A stretch of DNA of 64,000 nt, from assembly GCF_933775445.1 (NCBI RefSeq), contig NC_065876.1, positions 20,336,001-20,400,000 of the forward strand, in the 5' to 3' direction. The stretch comes from Argentina anserina. Its lineage: Eukaryota; Streptophyta; Magnoliopsida; Rosales; Rosaceae. A program made the position numbers and the translations under genes. The notes beneath the pieces were generated by a model that did not search any database, was not told where the DNA came from, and saw only the letters and a program-made list of their open reading frames with translations. Below, in pieces: positions 1 through 22,152 of this stretch (its first letter is position 1; every line of letters starts with the position of its first letter).

Positions 1-2
1 TG

Positions 3-306
3 TGGAAGAGAATAGAAGAGAGCAATCTGAAGTATAAAGCTGCAACATATCAACATCGTAGGAGCGTTGTGTTTGAGAAAGGTGATTTGGTGTGGGCAAT
101 TCTAACAAAGGACATGTTTCCTACTGGAGCTTACAATAAGCTCAAAGATTGAAAAATCGGCCCTTGCAAAGTTCTCAAGAAGATAAACGAAAATGCCTAT
201 CAACTACAGCTTCCAAGTCTATTAAAGACTTCAGATGTTTTCAATGTCAAACATCTCAGTCCGTACAGACTCGGGGACGAGTTTTCTGCAACCTGGGGAG
301 AATGAA
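3..306 (+). pseudogene. Ty3/gypsy integrase C-terminal end
   Basis: Reading from base 3, the frame gives the last part of a Ty3/gypsy polyprotein. It contains a basic helix followed by GDLVWA and then KIGPCKVLKKINENAYQLQLP and FNVKHLSPY. This is the GPF/Y-type module found at the C-terminus of gypsy integrases, which helps target DNA. A TGA just before KIGP breaks the frame, so the copy is dead. The rest of pol lies to the left of the window. The frame ends at a TGA near 306, and the 300 bases downstream look like element 3' sequence. Lineage within gypsy cannot be settled from this piece. Confidence 0.8.
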
Positions 307-660
307 GCAATCAGTATTTATTTGGAAAGTCTAAAAGTTAGATTAAATGTGTTTTCTTGACTTCTAAAAGTATACTAGAGTCCAGCTACATTAAATGTGT
401 TTTCTTGACTTGTATTAGTCATTATTTCTTGTGTTTGGTGTGTGTTTGGCTGGAATGTTTAGTAATTTATGAGCCTTTATTGTGAGTAGTTGAATCTAGG
501 TTATTTAAGAAGTTGTAGCTTATGTTGGTTTCTCAGTTTTTGAAGTTCAATAAAATCAGTTTATTCAAATCTTTTAACTTACGGGTTTTACTTTCTTTCC
601 CTTTTAGCTATTTTCTATCCAACCCCAGTTCAGATCCTATTAGGGCCTGCATCACCAATT
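307..660 (+). other. Probable 3' UTR/LTR of the gypsy element
   Basis: There is no coding potential. A 20-base segment ending in gttttcttgact occurs twice (about 343 and 389), and a polyadenylation-like AATAAAA lies near 549. The context behind a gypsy pol end suggests 3' LTR, but the partner LTR is outside the window, so the limits are guesses. Confidence 0.4.
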
Positions 661-869
661 GTCCTAAAATGTTCTTTTATGACATTTGAATTGCTATTGC
701 ATATTTAAATCACATTTGCTTGCAGACATTACATGATCCATAGCAACCTCATCTACTGCCATGAGTTTCAAAGTGCGATCAGTTAGGTGCAGATGATGGC
801 TGATATAGCCCAGCCATTTGAGGTGATCTTTTGGGCAGGAACTGCCGGGGTGGTGCCATTCTTGGAGGT

Positions 870-2330
870 GGAGATTTAATGTTCTCTCAATCTGCCCGCC
901 GCGCGCAGCTTGTTCAAAACCTCATATACAAATTGCTTCACCGCAAGAGGAACACAAATGCCATATCTCACCATTTTGGCCAGTAAATCAAGGCTTGAGT
1001 CAAGTTCACCTTCTAGTTTAGGATCGTTTTCTCCCATTTTGTTTTAAAATCTTGCACAGTCCACTGCCTTCCCATTCTTAATCAACTCAACAAAAAACAC
1101 TCAGAAAACCAAAAGCTAGCAACAACTCCCAACTCAACATCCACCATTCTGTTGAACACCTTAAGAGCATCATCTTTCCTCTCTGCATTCAAATATGGCA
1201 TCAATAGTATCATATCTGGGATAAGGGACGTCTAAATTTGACGATAGTTCTGTAAATGGTCCATCAGCCTCCGGTAACATCTCATTCTCACAGCACGTAG
1301 CAATGATAATATTATACCATGCGACGTCGACGGTGAAAGGCTTCGACTTCACATTTGTTTGCACCTTCCTGAAGGTGTCTAACGCTTCACCAGACTTCCC
1401 AAGCCTAAAACACTCGTACCATTATATTTAGAGTCTCGGAAATGACTGCCTGGAAATTGGTCTGTGTGTGTGACTATCCAGCATTTGTTCGAACAAATCC
1501 TACGCCTTTAGTCCTTCTTGTCATGCTTAAGCAATGTTTTAAAAGGTTAAGGCGTAGCCGAAGCGTTTTCGGAAGAGCCTCAACAAGGCGTAAGTCTTGA
1601 GGCAAAATGCGTAAGCCTTATGTATTGAATTCATATATTTGTGCATGATTAGTCTTATATGTAGTCTTATATATAACATGATTTGTAACCAAAATAGACA
1701 TGATAAATGGTTATTCCTTCATAACAAATACATATCAAAACCATGCAATTAATCAAATCACCTTGCATAACATAAATCCATATATTAAAGTACTAACTAG
1801 TCTTGAAATAAAAAAATAAAAAAACAAGAACAATGTTTGAACTAGCTTCAAGCTTCAAAATCATTATCATCATCAATTAAAATATCACCATTTAAATCAT
1901 CATCCAAATGTCATCATCACCATCACCTCCAACACCGATACATCCAACATCATCTCCAACACCAACATAGGTTTGGTAGAGGGGATCGGTAGAGATAGTC
2001 TTTCTAAAGTCTCAATCTCAAAACTTAAAAGATTCCGTCCAAAAAATTAATTTTTTAAATAAAAAAATTGTCTATTCAAAAAAAAAATCTTGAACTAAAT
2101 TTTTTTTTAGGCATTTGTCTTTCGCGCCTCAAAACGTGCCTTGAAACGCCTTTTAGCATACGTCTTGCGCCTTTTATGCCTTGAGGCGCGCCTCATGCGC
2201 GCTTTTAAAAACCTTGTGCTTAAGACACACTCTTAATAGAAAATTGCAGGTAGCTGGGATCATCCTACACCTATTAAGCAACGACCTGTACAAGTCCATT
2301 GCTTCTTCTCTGTCCCCTTATTCAAAAAAC
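870..2330 (-). pseudogene. Pentatricopeptide-repeat (PPR) protein pseudogene
   Basis: Minus-strand translation in shifting frames gives PPR-type helical repeats: REEAMDLYRSLL near 2300, VAWYNIIIATCCENEMLPEA near 1300, DDALKVFNRMVDVELGVVA near 1150, and GELDSSLDLLAKMVRYGI near 980. PPR proteins bind organellar RNA. The copy is broken by stops and frameshifts and is also cut in two by a MITE at 1532-2216; removing the MITE rejoins the flanks. No organelle-targeting start was found, so it is 5' incomplete as well. The wording of the repeats recalls the GRP23-like group, but that is a weak impression. Confidence 0.7.
1532..2216. mobile_element. hAT-like MITE, 685 bp, exact 8-bp TSD
   Basis: The insert is flanked on both sides by an exact TGCTTAAG (1524-1531 and 2217-2224), the 8-bp duplication typical of hAT transposons. 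Its ends are imperfect inverted repeats: caatgttttaaaagg on the left, and caaggtttttaaaagcg read inward from the right. Inside each end are repeated aaggcg/gaggcg motifs (1548-1600 and 2120-2200). The middle is AT-rich and has no transposase, so it is non-autonomous. It sits inside the PPR pseudogene. Confidence 0.85.
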
Positions 2331-2439
2331 TGTTTTCCCATAATTTGGGATGATATTTCCTAGTGTTTGCTTGTGAAAATAGTACGTTGCTAGTTTCCTA
2401 GTGGATTCACTAGAGAGAGGGAGGAGCTAACACTCATAA

Positions 2440-2990
2440 CACGTTTTACGTTCATGCCTCTTAAATTTCTAATGGGGCCTCTTTAAAAACAACTAGAGAA
2501 GTTTCTGTCGTACTCCAGCGACCAGAATCCGGCAAAGTCTCCGGTAACCAAGGGAGATGGGTGAAATGATCTCTCACCGAAAGAGGAAGAAAAAAAACTT
2601 ACTTATGTTTCAAGAAACAAAATCACTTATCAACCCAAATTGGGTTAGGCATGTGGTGAAGTGAGTAATTTTGGTAGTTGTACATCTTAAAAAAAAAACA
2701 GACAGAGTTGCCATCACATGTACTTTCTATTAAATATTAATCACTACTTACTATAGTCTTCGCTAAAACCCTTTCCAAACTCAACTTGCGCTCGAGTTGC
2801 AGCTCCAAAAGTTATTTTGAGCATGGTGGCGCCTAGGCGACCGCACAGAGTGATTCTTAAAACACGGTTCATGCTTCTTTCCAAATTTCAAGTACCTTTG
2901 TAGTTGCTGCTTTGGATAACCAAGAAAAAAAGAAACAGATCATCAGCAGGGTGATATTACAAAAAGAAAACAGAAACAATTGTTTGTTGA
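2440..2990. other. Intergenic, nothing recognised
   Basis: This lies between the PPR pseudogene and the 3' end of the CDC48C-like gene. No coding frame or repeat boundary was found. A short G+C palindrome (ggcgcctaggcg) near 2828 is the only notable string. Confidence 0.5.
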
Positions 2991-2993
2991 AAC

Positions 2994-13939
<10,946 letters not shown>

Positions 13940-14379
13940 CTGAGAAACGTAACAGTAATGAGACTCAACTTTTACAGAAATATTTATAGGTAAAGCAGGG
14001 AGTGAAAGAAATCGAGTAGAGTATTACAGAAAATACAGGCCTACTTCAGGGTGGAGAAAAGATAGAAAAAGGCCTCTTTTTCCTATATTGAGCCCAAATA
14101 TAGGTCAAAAAGCTGCCAGAATGAATATACAATGATTTCAGATAACCCAAGGATATCCATATCAAATTAAAAAAAAAAGTGAACAGGTAGGGATCAAAAT
14201 CTAGAACAATAGATGATAGAATGCTGCATACCTTCTTTTTGCAATTGGATAACCAATAAATTATATACAGAACACGTATCTTAGGGGATGTCCATTTTTT
14301 TTGTTGTCAATGCGTCTGTTTATGAGTTCATCTCTTTTTAGCAGTACGCAATCTCGGTTAACATGATCGTATGGTCAGT

Positions 14380-14900
14380 CACAATATCTTTTGGTGCAGG
14401 TTTGGACAACAAAGTTGGTCTCATAATCTTGATAGAACAATGTTGCAAGGATGTTGCCATAATTTGATCCTGATGCTCAAGCCTGGTTTAAGGTTGTTGA
14501 TTTTTTCCCATTTTTGGACAACGATTGGGAACAAATTGTTGACATATAAAGAGACCGTTTATGCGGCAACTTGATTAGAAGTTCAGTGTGGAAATGTAAA
14601 TTGTTAACAAACCTAGGCAGAGTGTTAATTTGAGTTTTGTTGTCTGTTGTTAGTTTTATTTTTTTTTAACAATATTAAATTATACTTCTTACTTTTGACA
14701 CTTGCTAATAGATTTTGAAACGGTCTCTATTTTTGTCTTCTAAGTGAGGATAAGCTGGTTGTGTCCCTAGGAAAAGATTGAGAGAGCACAGAGGGAAGAA
14801 GAAGAAGATACTCTACACACACAAAACAGTCGTGGGCAAGAAGCATTGACACCTAGACAGTTTCTTCCTATGGATCAGAATTGTGGAGGTACGGGTTTTC
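14380..14900 (+). other. Unidentified exon-like fragments
   Basis: Two plus-strand pieces look coding but match nothing I recognise. Around 14460-14520 one frame gives FDPDAQAWFKVVDFFPFLDN, interrupted by stops upstream. At 14768-14889 another gives EKIERAQREEEEDTLHTQNS and then EALTPRQFLPMDQNCGG, followed by a possible GT donor. The acidic, glutamine-rich character and the clean donor suggest fragments of one degraded gene. No complete gene can be built. Confidence 0.3.
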
Positions 14901-15203
14901 TATAATTGGTTGTCTTTGTCATTGTTTTTCACCTGAAGTTTTGATTCTTAAATCATGATATATGGTCCATTGGATTGATATTCATACCATGCCATTTGTC
15001 TAAAACTTGCGTACTAGATTCATTCTTTTATTTTCCAAATGAAAACTAAATGGCTCTCTTTGATAAGCTTTTGGAAAATTAGAATTTCAGCTTCAGAGAA
15101 ACAACAAAATGGAAAATGATTTCAATATTTGATCGGAGAAATATCTAACTATATGTATATGTTTCTTCTCATAGATCGCAACTTTACCTCTAAAGTTGAT
15201 TAA

Positions 15204-15408
15204 GGGCCAGTTTGGCCCTGAGGTGATTTTGTCAAAATCTGCATTTGCAAATTTTATTAGCAGTTGCTTCTAAAAACTCATAATCTACCTAAAAGTTACA
15301 TTGGAGTTTGTGAACTTAAAAAATAAACTGATTCGCTAAACACATTGGTCAGATTATTTGAGAATTTAAGCTCACAATCTATACAAAACTCGGGACCAAA
15401 CTTAGCCT
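15204..15408. mobile_element. Tourist/Harbinger-like MITE, 205 bp
   Basis: Flanked by TAA on both sides (15201-15203, 15409-15411). The ends are inverted: gggccagtttgg on the left and ggctaagtttggtccc read inward from the right. There is no coding capacity. It lies between the CDC48C-like gene and the helicase 3' end. Confidence 0.7.
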
Positions 15409-15948
15409 AAAAGTCGAAGTTAGAACAGCAAAGAGTTCACTGGAGTCCAATTTCATCTCAAGTTGCCTTTCCTTGTTCTGTTGGTTTCATTTACAGCAGA
15501 TCAAACTAATTTATTGGTTGTCATAGTTCTCACTATTCTGTGGCCATTTGTTCCTTTGGTCAATTCTAAGCTTATGAGGTGCAAGTTTGGAGAACAAAAT
15601 TGATGTTGTAGTTTTGTCAGCAAAACTAGCTGAAAATAACTGACTAGCCGAAAATAAAGTTTCATACAACTAATGATCGAGTTTACTGTACTTGCCCGCC
15701 ACCATTTGCTGCAAGTACGTCCACATATGGATGATGATACGATCATCTGTTTCATTGTTTTGTATCTTATATTTCAATAGCTAATCGGTAAATGATACGT
15801 ATGTACCCTTTCAAAGCAAAACTAAAAATTGATACAAAATTTGGATGAGATAGGTTCAAGTCTTCTGTCTTTTTTGCTTATGGTTGTCATTGCCCTCTTT
15901 TCTTTCCCTTCTTCCTTTCTTATGTCCCTGGCATTAGTTTTTAACAAA

Positions 15949-18900
15949 TCAATCAGCAACTTCTGGTCTCTGCTTGGTGATATAACGTATAATCATGCGT
16001 AGCAAAAAAAAAAAAGAAAAGAAATGAAGTATACTCATGAAGAAGTACAGAAAGGAAGCTAAAGTATACCTGAGCACAAAGAGACTTAAGGGGGTCCTTA
16101 TCTTTCTTGAATTTTTTCTTGAATCCCTGGCGGCGGCCAGGGTTGTTATTACCCATTGCAGCTCTGGCAAGCTTAACTCTCTTGCTGGCTTCTTTAGTAG
16201 TTGCATCTAATAGATAATCAGGCACAACTCTTAGGTGAGGAGCAGGGGGCTTCTTGCTCAGAACCTTGTCATGTTTCAGAAGATCTGACCAACAAAATTA
16301 ATAATAATAAAAAATTAATAACGCTAAAGTTTTGCAACTAGAAATGATAGGGACAAATATGATATATACCTAGATCCTTTTGGTTAGCTTCAAAATGAGC
16401 CTTCAACCTAACCAGATGGAACCAGATCATTAGAAAACTAAAACTACATATAATGTAATATAGAGGTAATGCAGCAAGATTAAGCATTGAAGGCACTGCA
16501 AATGAGCATTGATTATACCGTCCTTGTGATCCAAACAAGATGGGGACCAGATGCAACATTTAAGGATGTGATGGTATATCTTAGTTTCAACATGCCGTTA
16601 CTCTGATTTAGCAAAAAATGGTGCCAATATGCATAAAGAAAGCAATGATAGAAATACTCACTTTTCAGAATTGAGAATTTCATTCCTCAAATCCTGGGCT
16701 CGGGATTCTCTCACAGCAAGTTTTGTCACACTCTTTGAGACATCCTGCATAAATCACATGTAAGCATTAATGACCATCCACCCTATGTTTATATCTCCCC
16801 ATGCAATGTCAGAATAGGCATGCAACTTGAACAAGGTGTGATCAAACGAAGGCCTTTAAGATAATCAAAATGTAGCTGCAGAGAATCAGAACAATCACCT
16901 CGGCTCTATATCTTAAAGACTCCACGGCATTTTTGGTCAGTAGCGTAAATGGAACAAGTTTATTTGAATCCTTTTCTTCATCGTCCCCCAAAAAGGACTT
17001 TATCTCTTCAAAAACAATCATCTCATCTGGAGATACCTGTTACAAAAAGCTGATATTAGAAAATAAAAAACCCATGCAAAAAAAAAAAAAAAAAACATGA
17101 GCATCTGTAATTATTAAACCTCCTGCGGTCAAAGTTATTTGTTAAGGCCTCTCAATGAGCTTGAATACTTCACAAAGAATGCATGAGGTTATGTAACTAT
17201 CAAGTAGAATGACCAATCACCATTCTATTAGGACCATATTACCTACAGAACAAAAAAAAGACCCTTTTATTGCCTAACATACTCACAAGAGATACAGAAG
17301 CACCAGTACTGTACGCTCTTCCGGTACGACCAATTCGATGAACATATCCTTCAAGACTAAGAGGCATATCAAAGTTCAGGACCTGCAAAGATAGTAACGG
17401 AGCAGATATGAATAATAGCAACTAATAGATGGTACATTACTCAGTATTCTTTCTTTTACAAATCAAGGTACATAGAAAAATATTCACATATAAATAAAGT
17501 CTAAAGGAAACTCCAAAAAAACATATCAGCTCATGAAACTGCAGAGGCCCTTGATCAATATGAATAAAGGACCAAGATCATTTGGGGGGAGATATGATTG
17601 TCTGTAGTTTCCCAATAGTATTTCATTAAAACAATTGTTGCCAAACCAGAATAGAAAAAATAGTTTCCCTGTAGTAATTAACTTAGGTTCACGTATAAGA
17701 TAAGGGAGGACTGCCTCTTTTCTTCACACTCCCTTCTATTTTTAAAATTAGAACACGAACAAGACTGCAAATATCACCTCCTTAAAAGATCCATGTGTTC
17801 AGTTACTACCCAACCAGGAAATGTTGTAGGTAGCTATCATTTAAAAATAATAATAAAAAAATCATAGAGCTCAAAAATGAAAATTTCCTACTTCTTCCAA
17901 GAAACGTATGTTCAGTCTTGGAACTACAAGTAATATGCAAAGTGTACTTTGGACCCATTGTACACATTACCGAAATATATGGTTAGAAGATGTACTTGCA
18001 TTGGTATGGAAATTCATCTATTTTAACATAGTAATGAATACACTAAACAATCAAACCCAGAAATTACTAAGATGTGAATCTAATTAAAGTAAATGCAAAA
18101 AAAAAAAAAAAAACTCTAAATAGCAGTTTGACGAGTTGTTACTAGATCATCTAGGACACATCTGTTATACCCCATAAACTACCGATCTTCCAAAGGTAAA
18201 GTCTAATAACCATCTCCATAGCAACACGAATAGTAATGACATACCGTGTGCACATTCTTGAAGTCAATTCCTCGCACCACTCCAAATTCAGAGTCAGCTT
18301 TGGGTTTGGGTTTGGAATGTTTCCTAGATTGTTTTGATTCGGCATTTTTCTGCTTATTCTCTTCCTTCTCCTTCGTTTCTCTGTCATCGGTTGCAATCAA
18401 ATAATCAAAAAGACCAGCATTGAATTCCTGTTGACAAATGAAGGTGGTGAGGATTTCAAGAATTGTAATTCTCACTGAAATTTAGCCAATACATGAATAC
18501 ATTTATCCATAATTCAGTTGCAACATTAATTGTTTGGCATGCTACAAACCTCAAGAATGTGGATACGAGAATTTTGAGGCAACTCAGAATTCAAAACAGC
18601 AGATCTTATGCCAAACTGCACAAAGATGAAGCTATTAATTTCTAGAAAAGTACGGATAGCTTATATCGATGCATGTATAGAATTCCATATACCTTTTCCA
18701 AGAATAGCTTTATTCTGAAGGATGTGTCTATCGTATTAGTAAATATCAGAACCTTTTTCTGAACCAACTCCAACTTTAAGAGGCAAAGGAGGTAAAGTAA
18801 CTTATCACGAGCAGTACATGATATCTACAAAACAATATAACAAAAAAAAATTGTTATGCTCACTGTAACAGAGGGAAGGAAATACAAAATAGAAATTGGA

Positions 18901-20250
18901 ACAAAATAAAGAAGATTAAATAAACAATAATCATCAATATCATGTTAGATTTGCTAAAAACATTACATTTTAGGAAACATGGTAAATGTTTATGGGCACT
19001 AGAATGCTTACCCAGGACTGCTCAACATTTTTCGGGATGACCTCATCCTTGACTTCTCCAACTTCGGGCAAAGTCAAAATGTATGAATTATGTAGAATGA
19101 GCTTTTTGAGTTTCTCAACATCATCACTGCCACATAAGTAGGTATCAAATACTACAAACTACAGAATTAAAAGGGGAAAAAATGCAACCTTTGAGCGTTC
19201 AAGAGATACATTACTATACTAAAGTTACAAAACACATTGTGGTAACTTCCCAACAAGCAGAAATAAGAACTTGTACACATATTCAGTGAACAACAAACCT
19301 TTGTGTGGCAGACATGAGAAGAGATTGGCAACGTTTAGGAATGTGAGGTGTCAAAGCTTTTATATCTTCCTCATACCCATATGACAAAAGAAGATCAGCC
19401 TGAAACGAAATATACAACACCAATCATTCTTTACAACTTGTAGGAAAATTAGATATATCATGCAACAGGTTAAAGACCATATTTTTTGCAATAAACTTTT
19501 GACTTCAAAAGATCCTACGATGCCCCACGACAAATTACTGGACTTAACAACTCAGATCAAACCACGGACATAGCATTATCAATAACAAATCAACTTGTCA
19601 GCAAGCAGAATAACCCCTCACCTCATCAAGCACAAGCATTTCCAGTGAATCATCGATTGACGCTGCTTGAAGAACACCATCCGACAAGCACTTCTTCACA
19701 CAAGCAGGAGTCGAAACCACAATCTCAGGCGGTCCGGCCAAAGCTGTGCGCTGCATTACCAGATAAGACACAGTCAGCTAATCAAGTCTAGACAAATGCA
19801 ACAGCTCAACAAAAAAAAAAATCTTGATAGCTAAAGGAAAAAAAGAACCAACCAAATCAGAAGTAGGCATGTTGCTTGTCAACTGTACGACTTTCAATGC
19901 AACTCTACACAGTTCAATCAAAGACCTGACCTCCTTATAAACCTGCGGAACACGCCATCAAAATCTCAATTCAATCCAAGACCTTAACTCCCTATAAACT
20001 TGGAAAATGTGTCGGAATTTTAAGCTAACCTGCTGAGAGAGTTCCCTAGTAGGGACAAGAACAAGGGCCCTGGGAGCGAGTTTCTTGTTGGGTTCGTCGG
20101 AAGCAGTGAAGAGTTTCTGAAGCAGAGGGAGCAGATAAGCAAAGGTCTTGCCGGAACCGGTCTTTGCTCTCGCCACCACATCCTTGCCTTCCTGAAACCA
20201 CCACCAGTAAAAACCAGTTACAGCATTTCGACGATAAAATTGATAGGGTG

Positions 20251-20285
<35 letters not shown>

Positions 20286-20467
20286 TTTACGAGGATGAGA
20301 GGAATAGCGACGCGCTGAATGGGGGTGGGGTTGAGGATCTTCTTCTTGCTTAGAGCGCGAATGAGGCGGCCGTCGAGTCCGAGGGTTTCGAAGGTGTGGT
20401 GATGGTCGTCGTCGTCGTCGTCGTCGCTTTGGATATCGTTGGGTGGGTGCTGCTGTGGTTCGGCCAT
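15949..20467 (-). CDS. RH16: DEAD-box ATP-dependent RNA helicase, RH16/DDX56 (Dbp9) type
   Basis: Start ATG at 20465-20467. Fifteen exons: 20291-20467, 20030-20191, 19853-19942, 19622-19750, 19299-19399, 19012-19126, 18693-18824, 18550-18615, 18245-18427, 17287-17382, 16899-17036, 16662-16744, 16370-16407, 16070-16284, 15949-15972. All are in frame, for 582 residues. Motifs in order: Q motif ([15 protein letters not shown] and NPTPIQ), I AKTGSGKT, Ia [20 protein letters not shown], then RGIDF, and [12 protein letters not shown]. The asparagine in LNFDMP after [11 protein letters not shown] is family-like. A lysine-rich insert ([20 protein letters not shown]) lies between motifs IV and V, and the C-terminus is basic ([15 protein letters not shown]). 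The family unwinds RNA during large ribosomal subunit assembly in the nucleolus. A poly-Asp stretch near residues 16-22 comes from a (GAC/GAT) repeat. It looks intact; the tiny last exon is the least certain. Confidence 0.93.
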
Positions 20468-20479
20468 GGCAGCTTCTTG

Positions 20480-20494
20480 GGGGGTTTAGGGTTC
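20480..20494 (-). promoter_or_regulatory. telo-box in the helicase 5' leader
   Basis: On the minus strand, GAACCCTAAACCCC lies about 15-25 bases upstream of the helicase ATG. Telo-boxes (AAACCCTA) near the start are common in plant ribosome-biogenesis genes and fit this helicase's role. Confidence 0.5.
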
Positions 20495-20519
20495 TACGAG
20501 CTCCTGTGAAAGTGTGAAA

Positions 20520-20875
20520 GACTAAACAAAACGGTGCGGCTTCTTCATTCGGGTCGGGGTCTTATTAGTGTACGATTTTGCCCTCATTTCAGGACGCTCG
20601 TAGAATCGTAAAGTTACCCTTTTGAGTTTTGACCAGGGTTAAAACTTACGGGTTTTGATAATTAAAGGCATTCAAAGACCTAAAATGTTAATTAAGACAT
20701 TTAGTTTGGATTTCTGATAAATAAGGGCATATGTAAAACTTAAATTTTTTTAAGTTTCAAGTTATTACGAGTGTGCCACTATAACTCTAAATTACTCATA
20801 TTCTTTCACTCTCAGCCGTCTCTCTCTCACTCTTTCCATTTTTCTCTCTTTCTCTCTGCAACTGCAACAAATACA

Positions 20876-20912
<37 letters not shown>

Positions 20913-22152
20913 CTCACAGGTGAGATAGACTTGAATCTTTGGGTAAAAACAACCTTGAATCTGTATACTAGATATACTGATTTTTCTTCTTCATTTGAAT
21001 ATGAGCCTATCTTCATGTCATGGATTCGGATCTCTATGTTAGGCTTGTGAGAGATTGTTGCATCAAATTGTAATTAAACTCAATTTCGATTAGTATGTGT
21101 TAGTGTTGATATCATGGTACTTGCAGTACGAGTTCAATTGTGTTGTGAGTATGATTAATGAATGGGCAATGCTATATAGTCTCATTTGCGTGTTTTGAAC
21201 ATCTGAAATTTTGTTGGAGATTTTGTTTAAGTAACTGATTGTTCACACACGTAACTATGCAAGTAACTGTTTGTTCATACATGTAACTATGTAAGTAACT
21301 ATTTCAGTAACTGAAATTATGCGTTATACAGTCTTGATTTGATTTCATGATTGTTCATACACGTAACTATGTAAGTAACTATATCGGGAACTGTGTTATA
21401 ACTATAGCCTTGCTTTGTGTAGTAGGAATCCAAAAATGGTGAAACGTTCCTATGGCTCACGCGATGAAACCTCAACTGAAGGCTCAGACACATCAAGCAT
21501 GATAGGTAACTGTGTGAGTAACTAGAAGTCTTTAACTACACACGAGCTCTCTTTGAACGAAGCAGTAACTCTTCTCCTAGATTAGATACCCCTTGATCTC
21601 TAAGAACTCGTAAAGTAGGTAATTGTGTGTGTAAAATAACTGTGTATGTAACTGTGTCAATGTATTTATTATTATAATGTAACTATTTAAGTAACTTGAA
21701 GCAAAAAAAAACGTACCAGAGGTTGTGAACCGGTGAGATCGAGCATTTGCGGCGACTCGACCGTGTGGTTGAGAAGCAATCGCTGCGGACGAACCTTTAC
21801 CTTTACCTTCACTCACGCAAGTGTGGGACGCGTGCTCCCATCAAACCTAAGACCTAAAATACCCCTAGAAAATAAATAACCCCAGGTAATTCTAAAGTCT
21901 ACTTGTTCTTTCCAGCAAAAATAGTAGAGATGAGGATTGAGGACGAAGACGCGTCTATATACGCGTATTTTTTCAAAACTTGGTTCTGCGTCATTTCTAC
22001 ACCGTATCTGTATTCAAACTCCAACGAGTATTGGCAAAGGATCTGCATAAAAAAGAGGTCAAGTATGACCAAATCTCACCAAAAGGCATATGCATTTATC
22101 ATCATGTGTTCAAGGATATTAACGTTTTACTATTGCTACTGTATGAGGTGAC
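20520..22152. other. Intergenic; imperfect GTAACT-rich array at 21225-21720
   Basis: No complete gene is visible. Between 21225 and 21720 the words gtaact and aagtaact recur more than a dozen times, often as (c/t)gtaactatgtaagtaact, with variable spacing. A minus-strand open stretch at about 21710-21816 (MSEGKGKGSSAAIASQPHGR and onward) starts with an ATG and ends near a possible splice donor. It has no recognisable family and may be a first exon of a lost gene. Confidence 0.4.
20880..20909 (+). repeat. (CT)n microsatellite
   Basis: About 15 CT units between atctctct and cgttctcac, upstream of the helicase gene. A related (GA)n tract lies in helicase intron 1 at 20258-20281. Confidence 0.9.

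Noticed and set aside
15949..15972. Reading the helicase without a last intron (ending in a Phe-rich tail)
   Set aside because: The read-through from 16070 passes into AT-rich sequence giving a Phe-rich tail; a GT donor at 16069 and an AG before 15972 restore a short basic-type ending. Not certain.
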